64,000 nt of DNA from contig MPNJ01000012.1 in NCBI GenBank assembly GCA_002238965.1, positions 1-64,000 on the forward strand, written 5' to 3'. Positions within the stretch are counted from its first letter, which is position 1. Each line of letters starts with the position of its first letter. The notes under the pieces are model-generated. The model was not told where the DNA came from, searched no databases, and saw nothing but the letters and a program-made list of their open reading frames with translations. A program made the position numbers and the translations under genes. This stretch comes from Nitrospinae bacterium bin107. Lineage in GTDB: Bacteria; UBA8248. Shown here piece by piece: positions 43,977 through 52,172 of this stretch.

Positions 43977-45202
43977 AGCGCATATTCAAAAATTTTTGCG
44001 TCGCTCTCACGGCGATTTGTCTCTCCGTGATGCTGAGCGGTTGCGATCTCCTTCCCGAACTCGGTCCGCCGGAAGAATCCGTTTCGGGCACCATTCGGAT
44101 GAGCGCGAAGCTGCCCGTAAAGGCATGGCGCACGCGCACGCTCTTTATCATCCTGGAACGCGAGGGAGGCGGCCCGCCGCTGGCGGTGCAGCGCCTCGTG
44201 GAGACGCGGTTTCCCTACCGATACGTGATCACGAAAGACGACATGATGATTCGCGGGCAGAAGTTCGCCGGCCGCGTCCGCGTGCGCGCCCGACTCGATG
44301 CGGACGGCGTTCCGGGGCCGCTGGTCCAGGGCGATTTCGAGGGGCGGGCCGCAGGCCCGGTTGCCGTGGGCGCGAAAGACGTGGACGTGGTGATCGATCA
44401 GATCGGCACCGCTCCTCCTCCGAAGGTCGCGAAAAAATCTCCACCCAAACCTGCCCCGTCACCTGAAGCGGCGCCATCGACCGGGAGCGGAAAGACGATT
44501 CGCGGTGTGGTCCGCGTCGCCCCCGCCCTCGCGGATAAGGCGAAGGGCAAGGCGGCGATTTTCATCATCGCGCGCGGGAAGCAACCCGGCCCGCCCCTGG
44601 CGGTCATGCGGATTCTGAATCCCCGCTTTCCCCTGGAGTTCACCATGAGCGAGCAAAACGTGATGCTCCAGGGGGTGGCGTTCGCCGGCGAGGTCCGCCT
44701 CGTCGCCAAGCTCGATGGGGACGGAAAAGTCGGGACGCAGCCGGGCGATATTTTCGGCGGCGCGCGCGGGCCGGTCCAGGTGGGTGCGCGTGACGTGGAG
44801 ATCGTTCTTTCACAAGAAGCAAAAGGAGAAGCAGCGCCCAGACCCGCGCAGCCGCAAGGGGCGGGAGAGGTGATTTCGGGCACAATAGAGATTGCCCCCG
44901 CCTTGCAGGCCAAGGTCCAGGGCAAGCCCGTCTTGTTCCTGATCGCGCGCAAGGGAGGCGGAGGCCCGCCGCTCGCGGTCGTGCGGGTGGCGAACCCCCG
45001 ATTCCCGCTTAAGTTCGAGATATCGAAACGAAACGTGATGATCCCCGGCGTGCCGTTCGAGGGAATGGTTACGCTCTCGGCGCGTCTCGACGCGGACGGC
45101 TCGGCGGGTCCCGCGGGCGCAGGCGATCTCGAGGGCCGAACGGCGCGCCCCGTGCGGGTGGGGGAGAAGAACGTGCGCATCGTGATCGACAAGGCGTTTT
45201 GA
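43973..45202 (+). CDS. Lipoprotein with three CcmI/CycH-like C-terminal domains
   Basis: A 409-residue protein starting MKRIFKNFC with a lipobox LSGC at Cys24, so it is a predicted lipoprotein. It consists of three tandem domains (about 37-144, 176-281, 300-409). Each has a pattern of SGTI..AP.L..K, then LFIIAR..GGPPLAV.R, then NPRFPL.F..S..NVM and LDADG..G..GDLEG..PV.VG..DV.IVID. This pattern matches the C-terminal periplasmic domain of the cytochrome c maturation protein CcmI/CycH. Linkers are Pro, Lys and Ala rich. It overlaps the kinase gene by four bases. A role in cytochrome c assembly is a possibility only. Confidence 0.8.
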   Translation: MKRIFKNFCVALTAICLSVMLSGCDLLPELGPPEESVSGTIRMSAKLPVKAWRTRTLFIILEREGGGPPLAVQRLVETRFPYRYVITKDDMMIRGQKFAGRVRVRARLDADGVPGPLVQGDFEGRAAGPVAVGAKDVDVVIDQIGTAPPPKVAKKSPPKPAPSPEAAPSTGSGKTIRGVVRVAPALADKAKGKAAIFIIARGKQPGPPLAVMRILNPRFPLEFTMSEQNVMLQGVAFAGEVRLVAKLDGDGKVGTQPGDIFGGARGPVQVGARDVEIVLSQEAKGEAAPRPAQPQGAGEVISGTIEIAPALQAKVQGKPVLFLIARKGGGGPPLAVVRVANPRFPLKFEISKRNVMIPGVPFEGMVTLSARLDADGSAGPAGAGDLEGRTARPVRVGEKNVRIVIDKAF

Positions 45203-45398
45203 TAGGGCTGGACTAAAGCACCTGTGCTGACCGGTAGGCAGGTCGTCTCGCTTGCGCTGCACAACAATCGGGATCATGGCCCGCGCTCTGGCGCGGCGGC
45301 GGCAAAGTGTGCATAATCGGCCATCGAAAATTCCAAGAATCTATTTCTGAGCGAAATTAGGTTTATCCTCATTCACGTACCGATAAGGAGAAGTCCAG

Positions 45399-46415
45399 GT
45401 GATCATCGACCCCCATGCCCACATCGCTCCCGAGAGTTTCATCGAAGACGTACGCCAGGGCCGTTTCGGCGACGCCGTCACCATCGAAGCGGGCGACCCG
45501 TGGGAACTGCTCGTCACGAAAAACACCGTTCTCGGCGAGGAGCGGATTCACAAGAACCCGCTGCCGAAGGAAACCTATGACGTCGAGATGCGCCTGAGCG
45601 ACATGGACAACAACCAGAACGTCGACATTCAGATTCTCTCCGTCGTTCCGCCGATGACGCACTATGCGCTCGACGCAGGCCTGAACAGGGAACTATCCGC
45701 ATCGCTGAACGATGCGCTCACCGCGCTTACGAAAGAACACCCCGAGCGCTTTCTGTGCATGGCGCAGATTCCGCTCCAGGACCCCGAAGCCGCGGCGGCC
45801 GAACTCGACCGCGCCGTGAAAAACGGCCATCTGGGCTGTCAGATCGGCTCGAACATCGCGGGAAATAATCTCGATGACCCCGCGCTCGACGTCGTCTGGG
45901 CCAAGGCGTGTGAGCACGACGTGCCGATTTTCATTCACCCGGTGGACGTCATCGGCGTCAATGACAGGCTCAAGGACTATTACCTGAGGAACTTCATCGG
46001 CAACCCGCTCGACACGACGATATCCATCGCCTGCCTCATCTTCGGCGGCGTGTTCGATCGCTTCCCGAACATCAAGTTCCTGGTCTCGCACGTGGGCGGT
46101 TTCGTTCCCTGGATCAGGGGCCGCTGGCAGCACGGCTACGGCGAGCGCAGGGAACCCAAGGTGCACGGCGCAAAAGACCCCGAACAGTATTTCGGAAAAA
46201 TTTATTACGACACCATCATCCACAACGCGGATTCCTTCGAGTTCGCCGTGAAAACGCTCGGCGTGGACAAGATTCTCTACGGTACGGACTATCCCTTCGA
46301 CATGGGCTATCTGGCCGGGGCGAAGGAGATTCCGGGGCTTTCGCGCTTCTCGGCGGATGAGCAGGAACAGATGCTCTACGGAAACGTGAAGAAGCTCTAC
46401 AAGCTGGACGTGTAA
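45399..46415 (+). CDS. ACMSD-family amidohydrolase/decarboxylase, copy 1
   Basis: A 338-residue metal-dependent hydrolase of the amidohydrolase-2 (ACMSD) group. MIIDPHAHIAPESF gives the HxH pair; PIFIHPVDV, LVSHVGGF and LYGTDYPFDMG give the remaining metal ligands. Family members decarboxylate or hydrate aromatic or muconate-type acids. GTG 45399 has AAGGAG eight bases upstream. It is followed by a close paralogue (46501) sharing long identical stretches, so this is a tandem duplication, and by a nitrile-hydratase-like pair. Confidence 0.87.
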   Translation: MIIDPHAHIAPESFIEDVRQGRFGDAVTIEAGDPWELLVTKNTVLGEERIHKNPLPKETYDVEMRLSDMDNNQNVDIQILSVVPPMTHYALDAGLNRELSASLNDALTALTKEHPERFLCMAQIPLQDPEAAAAELDRAVKNGHLGCQIGSNIAGNNLDDPALDVVWAKACEHDVPIFIHPVDVIGVNDRLKDYYLRNFIGNPLDTTISIACLIFGGVFDRFPNIKFLVSHVGGFVPWIRGRWQHGYGERREPKVHGAKDPEQYFGKIYYDTIIHNADSFEFAVKTLGVDKILYGTDYPFDMGYLAGAKEIPGLSRFSADEQEQMLYGNVKKLYKLDV

Positions 46416-46500
46416 AAGTCAGCGGCGGCGAATACGACTCGATTCACGTGCGGTGAGGGGGCCCGGGAGGGCCTCCCCCCGGCAGAAGATAGAGAAAAAG

Positions 46501-47517
46501 ATGACGGCGATCGACCCCCATACCCATATCTATCCCGGGCAGTTCATCGCGGACGTGCGCGCGGGGCGCTTCGGCCGCACGGCGTCGATAGAAACTGACG
46601 AACACGGCGAGTGGCTCATCACGCGCGGAAAGGTTCTGGGGCGCGATTCGGAACTCAGGAACAAGCTCACGCCCCTTTATTATGAGCTTGAGCCGCGCTT
46701 CGCCGACATGGAGCGGATGGGCGTCGCGCATCAGGTGCTCTCCATCGGCCCGGCCATGACGCTCTATACATTGGAGGCGGAAGCGAACAAAGAGTTGGCC
46801 GCCTCGCTGAACGACGGCCTGAGCGCGCTGGCGGGGGAGTATCCCGATAAATTCTCCTGCATGGCCACGGTGCCCCTCCAGGACCCGGATGCTGCGGCGG
46901 CGGAACTCGAGCGCGCAACCGCGAACGGCCACCTCGGCGTGATGATCGCCTCGAACGTGGCGGGGAAAAACCTCGACGATCCGGGTCTGGACGTATTCTG
47001 GGCCAAGGCGGAGGTGCTCGACATGCCGGTATTCTTGCACCCCACGAACGTGCTGGGCGGTGGAGATCGCCTCCAGGATTTCTACTTGAGGAATTTTATC
47101 GGAAACCCGCTCGACACCACGGTTGCGGTGGCGTGCCTCATCTTCGGCGGCGTAATGGACAGGTTCCCGGAACTGAAATTCTATCTCTCCCACGTGGGTG
47201 GGTTCGTGCCCTGGATCCGGGGCCGCTGGCAGCACGGCTACGGCGAGCGCAGGGAACCCAAGGTCCACGGAGCGAAGGACCCCGAGCAGTATTTCGGTCG
47301 TTTCTATTACGACACAATCATCCACAACGCGGATTGCTTCGAGTTCGCGGCGAAGACGCTCGGGGCGGAGCGGATTCTCTATGGCACGGACTATCCGGCG
47401 GACATGGGCTATCACCAGCCCGCGCGGGATATTCCGGGCCTGAACCGCCTCTCGGAAGCGGAGCAGGAGATGATTCTCACGACCAATGCGAAGCGTGTGT
47501 ACCGCCTTGCGGTATAG
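46501..47517 (+). CDS. ACMSD-family amidohydrolase/decarboxylase, copy 2
   Basis: A 338-residue paralogue of the gene at 45399. ATG 46501 gives TAIDPHTHIYPGQF and a length equal to copy 1. The same ligands are present (DPHTHI, VFLHPTNV, LSHVGGF, LYGTDYPADMG). The region SHVGGFVPWIRGRWQHGYGE and what follows is identical in both proteins over about 30 residues. The copies differ more at the ends, so specificity may have diverged. Confidence 0.86.
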   Translation: MTAIDPHTHIYPGQFIADVRAGRFGRTASIETDEHGEWLITRGKVLGRDSELRNKLTPLYYELEPRFADMERMGVAHQVLSIGPAMTLYTLEAEANKELAASLNDGLSALAGEYPDKFSCMATVPLQDPDAAAAELERATANGHLGVMIASNVAGKNLDDPGLDVFWAKAEVLDMPVFLHPTNVLGGGDRLQDFYLRNFIGNPLDTTVAVACLIFGGVMDRFPELKFYLSHVGGFVPWIRGRWQHGYGERREPKVHGAKDPEQYFGRFYYDTIIHNADCFEFAAKTLGAERILYGTDYPADMGYHQPARDIPGLNRLSEAEQEMILTTNAKRVYRLAV

Positions 47518-47600
47518 GGGCTGGACAAAGAGCCTTCGCGGTGTAAAATTCAGATAAGTATTTCAGATCAAGTCGATTCAACTGCAAAGGGGATGTTCCG

Positions 47601-47888
47601 ATGGAGGAAACCCGCTACCGCGTGGGCGACAGGGTTCGCATCAAGGAGATGTACCCCGACGGCCACCACCGGACGACATATTTCGTGAAGGGAAAGACGG
47701 GCGTCGTCAACCGTTATTTCGGCAAATACAAAAACCCCGAGAATCTCGCCTACGGCGGCGACGGCCTGCCGCTCAGGGAACTCTACTGGGTGGAGTTCGA
47801 AATCAACGATCTCTGGGATCACGAGGCGGGGAAAAAACAGGACAAACTCTATATCGAAATATATGAACATTGGCTGGAGCCGGTCTAG
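47601..47888 (+). CDS. Nitrile hydratase beta-subunit C-terminal-domain protein
   Basis: A 95-residue protein matching only the SH3-like C-terminal half of nitrile hydratase beta subunits: RYRVGDRVRIKEMYPDGHHRTTYFVKGKTGVVNRYFG, then a YWVEFEINDLW strand and YIEIYEHWLEPV end. The helical N-terminal half found in ordinary beta subunits is absent, as in the alpha subunit of thiocyanate hydrolase and the small subunit of toyocamycin nitrile hydratase. It lies 38 bases before the alpha-like gene, so the two probably assemble. Whether a third subunit exists elsewhere is open. Confidence 0.75.
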   Translation: MEETRYRVGDRVRIKEMYPDGHHRTTYFVKGKTGVVNRYFGKYKNPENLAYGGDGLPLRELYWVEFEINDLWDHEAGKKQDKLYIEIYEHWLEPV

Positions 47889-47926
47889 GCGAATCCACCG
47901 GTTCCCCCGTGAGCGAGGAGCACACC

Positions 47927-48691
47927 ATGGCGCACTCACACGATCACCACAACGGCGGACATGTTCACCATCACGGCGACCATCCCCACACCTACAGCCA
48001 GGACCCTGGGGCGCACAACGCGCGGATGCAGTCCGACGACGCCTACCGCGAAGGAGCCGTGACCCAGGTCGAGCACGATCTGGACTACTACCAGGTGCGC
48101 ATGATGGCCCTGATGAACGTCCTTAGAGAGAAGGGCCTTCTCACGACCGACGAGATGAGACGCGCGGTGGAGGAGATTTATGGCCAGAGCCCCGCCATCG
48201 GTTCGCGCATCATCGCGCGCGCATGGGTGGATGAGGGCTTCAAGGAGAGGCTCCTTGCGGACGCGGACGCCGCTTGCGGCGAGATGGGGGTCGACACCAC
48301 GGGCATCAACCGCGTGGTGGCTCTCGAGAATACCGACACGACCCGCTACATGGTGGTGTGCACGCTGTGTTCGTGCTACCCGAGGCAAATTCTCGGTCAG
48401 CCCCCCACCTGGTACAAGAGTTTCCCCTATCGCTCGAAGGCCGTGACGGACCCGAGGGGAACCTTGAAGGACATGGGCTTCGATGCGCCCGATGACGTGG
48501 AGCTCATCGTCATCGACTCGAACGCGGATTGCCGCTATCTCATCATCCCCCAGCGTCCGGCGGGAACCGAGGACTGGAACGAAGCGCAACTCTTCCAGCT
48601 TGTGACGCGCGATTCGATGATCGGCGTGGGTGATCCCCTGACGCCGGAACAACTCGAAGAAGCGATGCAGGCGTCGGAGCAGGCCACCTGA
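47927..48691 (+). CDS. Nitrile hydratase/thiocyanate hydrolase alpha-like subunit, His-rich N-terminus
   Basis: A 254-residue protein with the metal site VCTLCSC (Cys145, Cys148, Ser149, Cys150). The Thr of CTLCSC is typical of cobalt-type enzymes. RYMVVCTLCSC, WYKSFPYRSKAV and VTRDSMIGVGDPLTPEQLEEA match alpha subunits. The first 30 residues hold 11 histidines (HSHDHHNGGHVHHH), possibly for metal loading. ATG 47927 has GAGGAG six bases upstream. The sulfinic-modified cysteines of this family need an activator protein, not seen here. Substrate (nitrile, thiocyanate or another) is unclear. Confidence 0.83.
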   Translation: MAHSHDHHNGGHVHHHGDHPHTYSQDPGAHNARMQSDDAYREGAVTQVEHDLDYYQVRMMALMNVLREKGLLTTDEMRRAVEEIYGQSPAIGSRIIARAWVDEGFKERLLADADAACGEMGVDTTGINRVVALENTDTTRYMVVCTLCSCYPRQILGQPPTWYKSFPYRSKAVTDPRGTLKDMGFDAPDDVELIVIDSNADCRYLIIPQRPAGTEDWNEAQLFQLVTRDSMIGVGDPLTPEQLEEAMQASEQAT

Positions 48692-48712
48692 TCCAAGGCT
48701 CGACTTTTCCAT

Positions 48713-48747
48713 GCGGCGGGGGCGGAATCCCCCGCCGCTTTTTTTCG
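48713..48747 (+). terminator. Intrinsic terminator after the nitrile-hydratase-like genes
   Basis: GCGGCGGGGG and CCCCCGCCGC pair perfectly around CGGAAT, followed by TTTTTTT. It ends just before the phosphatase gene. Confidence 0.9.
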
Positions 48748-48759
48748 GGATGAGCAACC

Positions 48760-50169
48760 ATGCCGACGCCCCGCGTAATAGCGATTCAGTTCGATGGTCT
48801 GCGCGCGGACGCCCTGAGTGCGGAGAGAACGCCGAATCTCATCGCCGCGGCGGAGCGCGGCGCATGGTTCCAGAATCACCGCAGCACGTTTCCCACCTCG
48901 ACCAGGGTTTGCGTCTCGAGCCTCGCCACCGGCGTTTATCCCCGAACGCACGGCCTGCCGGGCAATTCCCTCTTTTCACCCGAGTTGGGCGAATCCATCA
49001 CCACGGGCCGCTACGAGCACCTCCTCGCCTGGGAGCGCGCCATGGGCGGGCGTCTGCTCTTGAGGGACACTTTTTTCGAGCGGGCGGGAGGCGGCGTCAT
49101 CGTCAGCGCCGCGTCGAGCGGTTCCGCCTGGCTCTGGAACGCGGGCCGGCCTGCGTGTCTGATCCATCCTGAGGCGACGCATCCCGCTGAAGAAATTGGA
49201 AGAATCGAGGAGGCGGGGGAAATCCCCGCCGCAGGCGAACCCGATTTGGAACGCTGCGCGTGGGCGCTCGACGTGGCGCTCGATTACGCCATCCCCGAAC
49301 TCGAACCCGCCGTGCTCGTGGTTCACCTGAGCGAGCCGGACAGCACGCAGCACCACCAGGGCGCCGCAGGTGCAGTTCATCGCGAGGCTTTGGAAGGGGT
49401 GGACAGGCTGTTCGGCGCGTTCTGGGAGAGGTTTCAAGCGGAGCGCGATGATTGGGCGCAGACGAACCTTCTCCTGTTCTCGGACCACGGGGTGGTGACG
49501 ACGGCGGGCATGATCGACCTGGAAGCGGAACTCGCGGACCTCCCCGGCCGCGGGGAGAGTTGGCAGGTCGCGCACAGTGAGGGGGCCGCTCTTTTTTACG
49601 CGAGATCGAAAAAAACACTACTGGAGCTTGTAGAGCATTTGCGGACGAAGGACTGGGCGGGACCGCTGTTCTCCAAAGACGGGGATGGAGTCGAAGGAAG
49701 CTTACCGGGCACGATGTCCTTGAGCCTGGCGGGCTGCGGCGGACCACGCGCGCCTGATTTGCTGATGGGCTTTCAGTGGGGCGATGGATTCTTGCAGGGC
49801 GCACAAAGCGCGGGCGCGCTCCCCGGCTGGGGGTATTCGTCGGTCAACAACAAGGGAAGCGGCGGAACGCACGGCTCGTGCAGCCCGTATGAGTTAGGCA
49901 ATTTCCTGATTGCGCAAGGCCCCGCTTTTCCGGCGGGTGTGCGGGTGGATGCGCCGACGGGTAACATCGACCTGGCCCCCACCATCCTCTCCTTGACGGG
50001 ACAGGAGATACCCGGCGGTCTCGATGGGGAGACGCTTTTGAGCGTTTCCAGAGCGAGAGGAGAAGAGCGGGTCTACAGGGTGGAATCGAAGGGTTTCGCG
50101 CAGACGCTCTCGCTGGCGGAAGTGAACGGGCGGTTTTATCTCAATTTCGCCAGGCTGGAAAAAGCATAA
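48760..50169 (+). CDS. Alkaline phosphatase-superfamily phosphodiesterase/pyrophosphatase
   Basis: A 469-residue enzyme of the type I phosphodiesterase/nucleotide pyrophosphatase branch. AIQFDGLRADAL has the first Asp (Asp12), FPTSTRVCVSSLATGVYPRTHGL holds the Thr nucleophile (Thr46 or Thr48), and HLSEPDSTQHH and LLFSDHGV hold the remaining metal ligands. The C-terminal LAPTILSLTGQEIPGGLDGETL is the sulfatase-like end. It has no signal peptide. Its last 47 bases recur at 52067, after the next two genes. Confidence 0.87.
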   Translation: MPTPRVIAIQFDGLRADALSAERTPNLIAAAERGAWFQNHRSTFPTSTRVCVSSLATGVYPRTHGLPGNSLFSPELGESITTGRYEHLLAWERAMGGRLLLRDTFFERAGGGVIVSAASSGSAWLWNAGRPACLIHPEATHPAEEIGRIEEAGEIPAAGEPDLERCAWALDVALDYAIPELEPAVLVVHLSEPDSTQHHQGAAGAVHREALEGVDRLFGAFWERFQAERDDWAQTNLLLFSDHGVVTTAGMIDLEAELADLPGRGESWQVAHSEGAALFYARSKKTLLELVEHLRTKDWAGPLFSKDGDGVEGSLPGTMSLSLAGCGGPRAPDLLMGFQWGDGFLQGAQSAGALPGWGYSSVNNKGSGGTHGSCSPYELGNFLIAQGPAFPAGVRVDAPTGNIDLAPTILSLTGQEIPGGLDGETLLSVSRARGEERVYRVESKGFAQTLSLAEVNGRFYLNFARLEKA

Positions 50170-50170
50170 A
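50124..50170 (+). repeat. Direct repeat, phosphatase 3' end, copy 1
   Basis: GAACGGGCGGTTTTATCTCA and the following bases to the TAA are repeated at 52067-52113. The first 27 bases are identical. Later differences are all third-position or silent except one (Ala to Val before the stop). The copies bracket the ImmA/DUF4411 insert. Confidence 0.88.
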
Positions 50171-50390
50171 TTATTGGGGATGATATCAACTAGGACACAG
50201 AAGGCTTGACATGAATCGTAGGCGTGGCACCATTTGACAACCAACCTTAAAGGTATGCTGGTCATGCATATTCATCGAGACCTTGGCGTCAGCCTAAAAT
50301 ATACTTGGCGAAAATTTCAAAAGAAAATAAAACTTGCTTGTATGGGCGACCAAGTGTTGTGTTCCACTGTTTTCATGTTTGGGAGTACTT

Positions 50391-51533
50391 ATGATGCGCG
50401 TTGCTATTAAGCCGGAACTTTTCCGCTGGGCGCGCATTCGTGCTGATATGCAACCAGATTCTTTGGCACAGCGGTTTCCAAAGTATCGTGAATGGGAAAG
50501 CGGTGACGTACAACCGACATTGAAGCAACTTGAGGCATTCGCTAAAAAAACCCATGCGCCAATCGGGTATTTTTTCCTTTCAGAACCACCCAATGAACCT
50601 TTTCCAATTCCTGACTTCCGTACTATTGGAAGTTCGCCTATCGGACGGCCGAACCCGGATTTGCTTGACACCATTTATCTCTGTCAACAACGCCAGGAGT
50701 GGTACAGAGACTTCTCGCGCATAGAGGGCGAGGAGCCGCTCCCATTTGTTGGATCCGCGAGATTGGCAGAGGATGTGGAGGTAGCGGCAGCACGCATTCG
50801 AAATGCGCTTGAGTTCGACTTAAAAGAACGTGCCACGCTTGGGAACTGGGTGGATGCATTGCGTCGCTTCATTTCGCTGGCTGATGCGCTAGGAGTGCTG
50901 GTGATGGTGAACGGCGTCGTTGGTAACAACACACATCGAAAGCTCGATCCTCACGAATTCCGGGGTTTCGCTCTTGTTGATGATCTTGCTCCGCTCGTCT
51001 TTATTAACGGTGCAGATACGAAAGCTGCTCAGATGTTCACCTTGGCTCATGAACTGGTACATATTTGGTTGGGTCAAACTGCTCTTTCTGACAGCCACCC
51101 GACCTCGGTTCCGTCTCATGAAACTGAGTCCTGGTGTAACCGCGTGGCTGCTGAACTTCTGGTGCCACTTGGAGTACTGCGTGAAGAATATCGCAGGGGT
51201 GAGGAAATTTCTGCGGCACTTGCTCGCCTAGCGCGTCAGTTCAAGGTGAGCACACTGGTTATCTTGCGCCGAATTTATGATATTGGCGGGTTATCGCGAG
51301 ATCAACTAAATCAAGCCTATGCCGACGAACTTAAGCGATTGAAGAACATTCCCAGAGGTAGCGGCGGAAACTTTTATGCAACACAAGGCGTTAGAGTTGG
51401 CGATCGCTTCGCTCGCGCTGTGGTAACTAGCACTCTTGAAGGACAGACACTGTATCGCGATGCCTTCCGCTTACTTGGTTTTTCTAAATTGGAGACTTTC
51501 CATAAGTTTGCGGATGGGTTGGATGTGAATTGA
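50391..51533 (+). CDS. XRE/ImmA-IrrE family metallopeptidase (toxin-antitoxin type)
   Basis: A 380-residue protein. The N-terminal part (residues 1-55) resembles an XRE-type helix-turn-helix (FRWARIRADM, YREWESGDVQPTLKQLEAFA). The zinc-protease part has HELVHIW (His220, Glu221, His224) and RVAAELLVP with Glu255, as in ImmA/IrrE. The start is ATG 50391, with GGGAG upstream. The gene is richer in A and T than its neighbours, a sign of transfer. The following DUF4411 gene overlaps it, which is the known antitoxin-toxin pair arrangement. Confidence 0.87.
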   Translation: MMRVAIKPELFRWARIRADMQPDSLAQRFPKYREWESGDVQPTLKQLEAFAKKTHAPIGYFFLSEPPNEPFPIPDFRTIGSSPIGRPNPDLLDTIYLCQQRQEWYRDFSRIEGEEPLPFVGSARLAEDVEVAAARIRNALEFDLKERATLGNWVDALRRFISLADALGVLVMVNGVVGNNTHRKLDPHEFRGFALVDDLAPLVFINGADTKAAQMFTLAHELVHIWLGQTALSDSHPTSVPSHETESWCNRVAAELLVPLGVLREEYRRGEEISAALARLARQFKVSTLVILRRIYDIGGLSRDQLNQAYADELKRLKNIPRGSGGNFYATQGVRVGDRFARAVVTSTLEGQTLYRDAFRLLGFSKLETFHKFADGLDVN

Positions 51534-52027
51534 TGGCGTATCTTCTTGATACCAACGTATTTATAGAGGCGAAGAACCGATATTATGGGTTTGATTTTTG
51601 CCCCGCGTTCTGGAACTGGCTAATTGCTGCAAACAATGAGAGTAAAGTATTCAGTATTGAGAAGGTCGGCGACGAAATCAAGGCAGGTGATGATGAACTT
51701 GCGACATGGGCCATGGAGCGTGGCACCGAATTTTTTCTCGGGCTTCCGCCTGATGTATTCCCGGCTCTTGGGACGGTGAGCAACTGGGTATCGGACCAGA
51801 CCTATGAGCCAGCTGCTATCAATACATTTCTTCAAGACGCTGATTATTATCTAGTTGCACAAGCTCTTGTCGGTGAACACGAAGTAGTAACACATGAAAC
51901 ACCAGCAAATTCACGTAAGAGGGTCAAGATTCCCAACGTTTGCATAGGTCTCGGCATCAAATACGTGACGCCGTTTGAAATGTTGCGGCGCGAACGGGCG
52001 CGGTTTGTTTTGGGCATGGCATCATGA
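51533..52027 (+). CDS. DUF4411 PIN-like putative toxin
   Basis: A 164-residue protein with the DUF4411 / PIN-like start YLLDTNVFIEAKN (Asp6) and AWD-type central acidic residues (KVGDEIKAGDDEL), ending in KIPNVCIGLGIKYVTPFEMLRRE. PIN-domain ribonucleases use such Asp residues. ATG 51533 overlaps the TGA of the ImmA-like gene by one base. Low GC matches its partner. It is probably the nuclease toxin of a type II-like module with the upstream metallopeptidase regulator. Confidence 0.83.
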   Translation: MAYLLDTNVFIEAKNRYYGFDFCPAFWNWLIAANNESKVFSIEKVGDEIKAGDDELATWAMERGTEFFLGLPPDVFPALGTVSNWVSDQTYEPAAINTFLQDADYYLVAQALVGEHEVVTHETPANSRKRVKIPNVCIGLGIKYVTPFEMLRRERARFVLGMAS

Positions 52028-52066
52028 TTCGTGGGTGCAATTTCATCGACGTTCAAGACAATGCTT

Positions 52067-52113
52067 GAACGGGCGGTTTTATCTCAATTTCGCAAGGTTG
52101 GAGAAAGTATAAT
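52067..52113 (+). repeat. Direct repeat, phosphatase 3' end, copy 2
   Basis: This fragment reads NGRFYLNFARLEKV plus stop in frame and mirrors the true C-terminus at 50124-50170, NGRFYLNFARLEKA. It has no coding context of its own. It is a remnant at the right edge of the insert. Confidence 0.85.
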
Positions 52114-52172
52114 TTTCCGGCGTTGAGGTGCGATAGCACCGGGAAGATATTCGGCGTATCCCGTGCGCTCGC

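Noticed and set aside
50206-50259. Two TTGACA motifs before the ImmA-like gene
   Set aside because: No well-spaced -10 element follows either one, so a promoter call is not supported.
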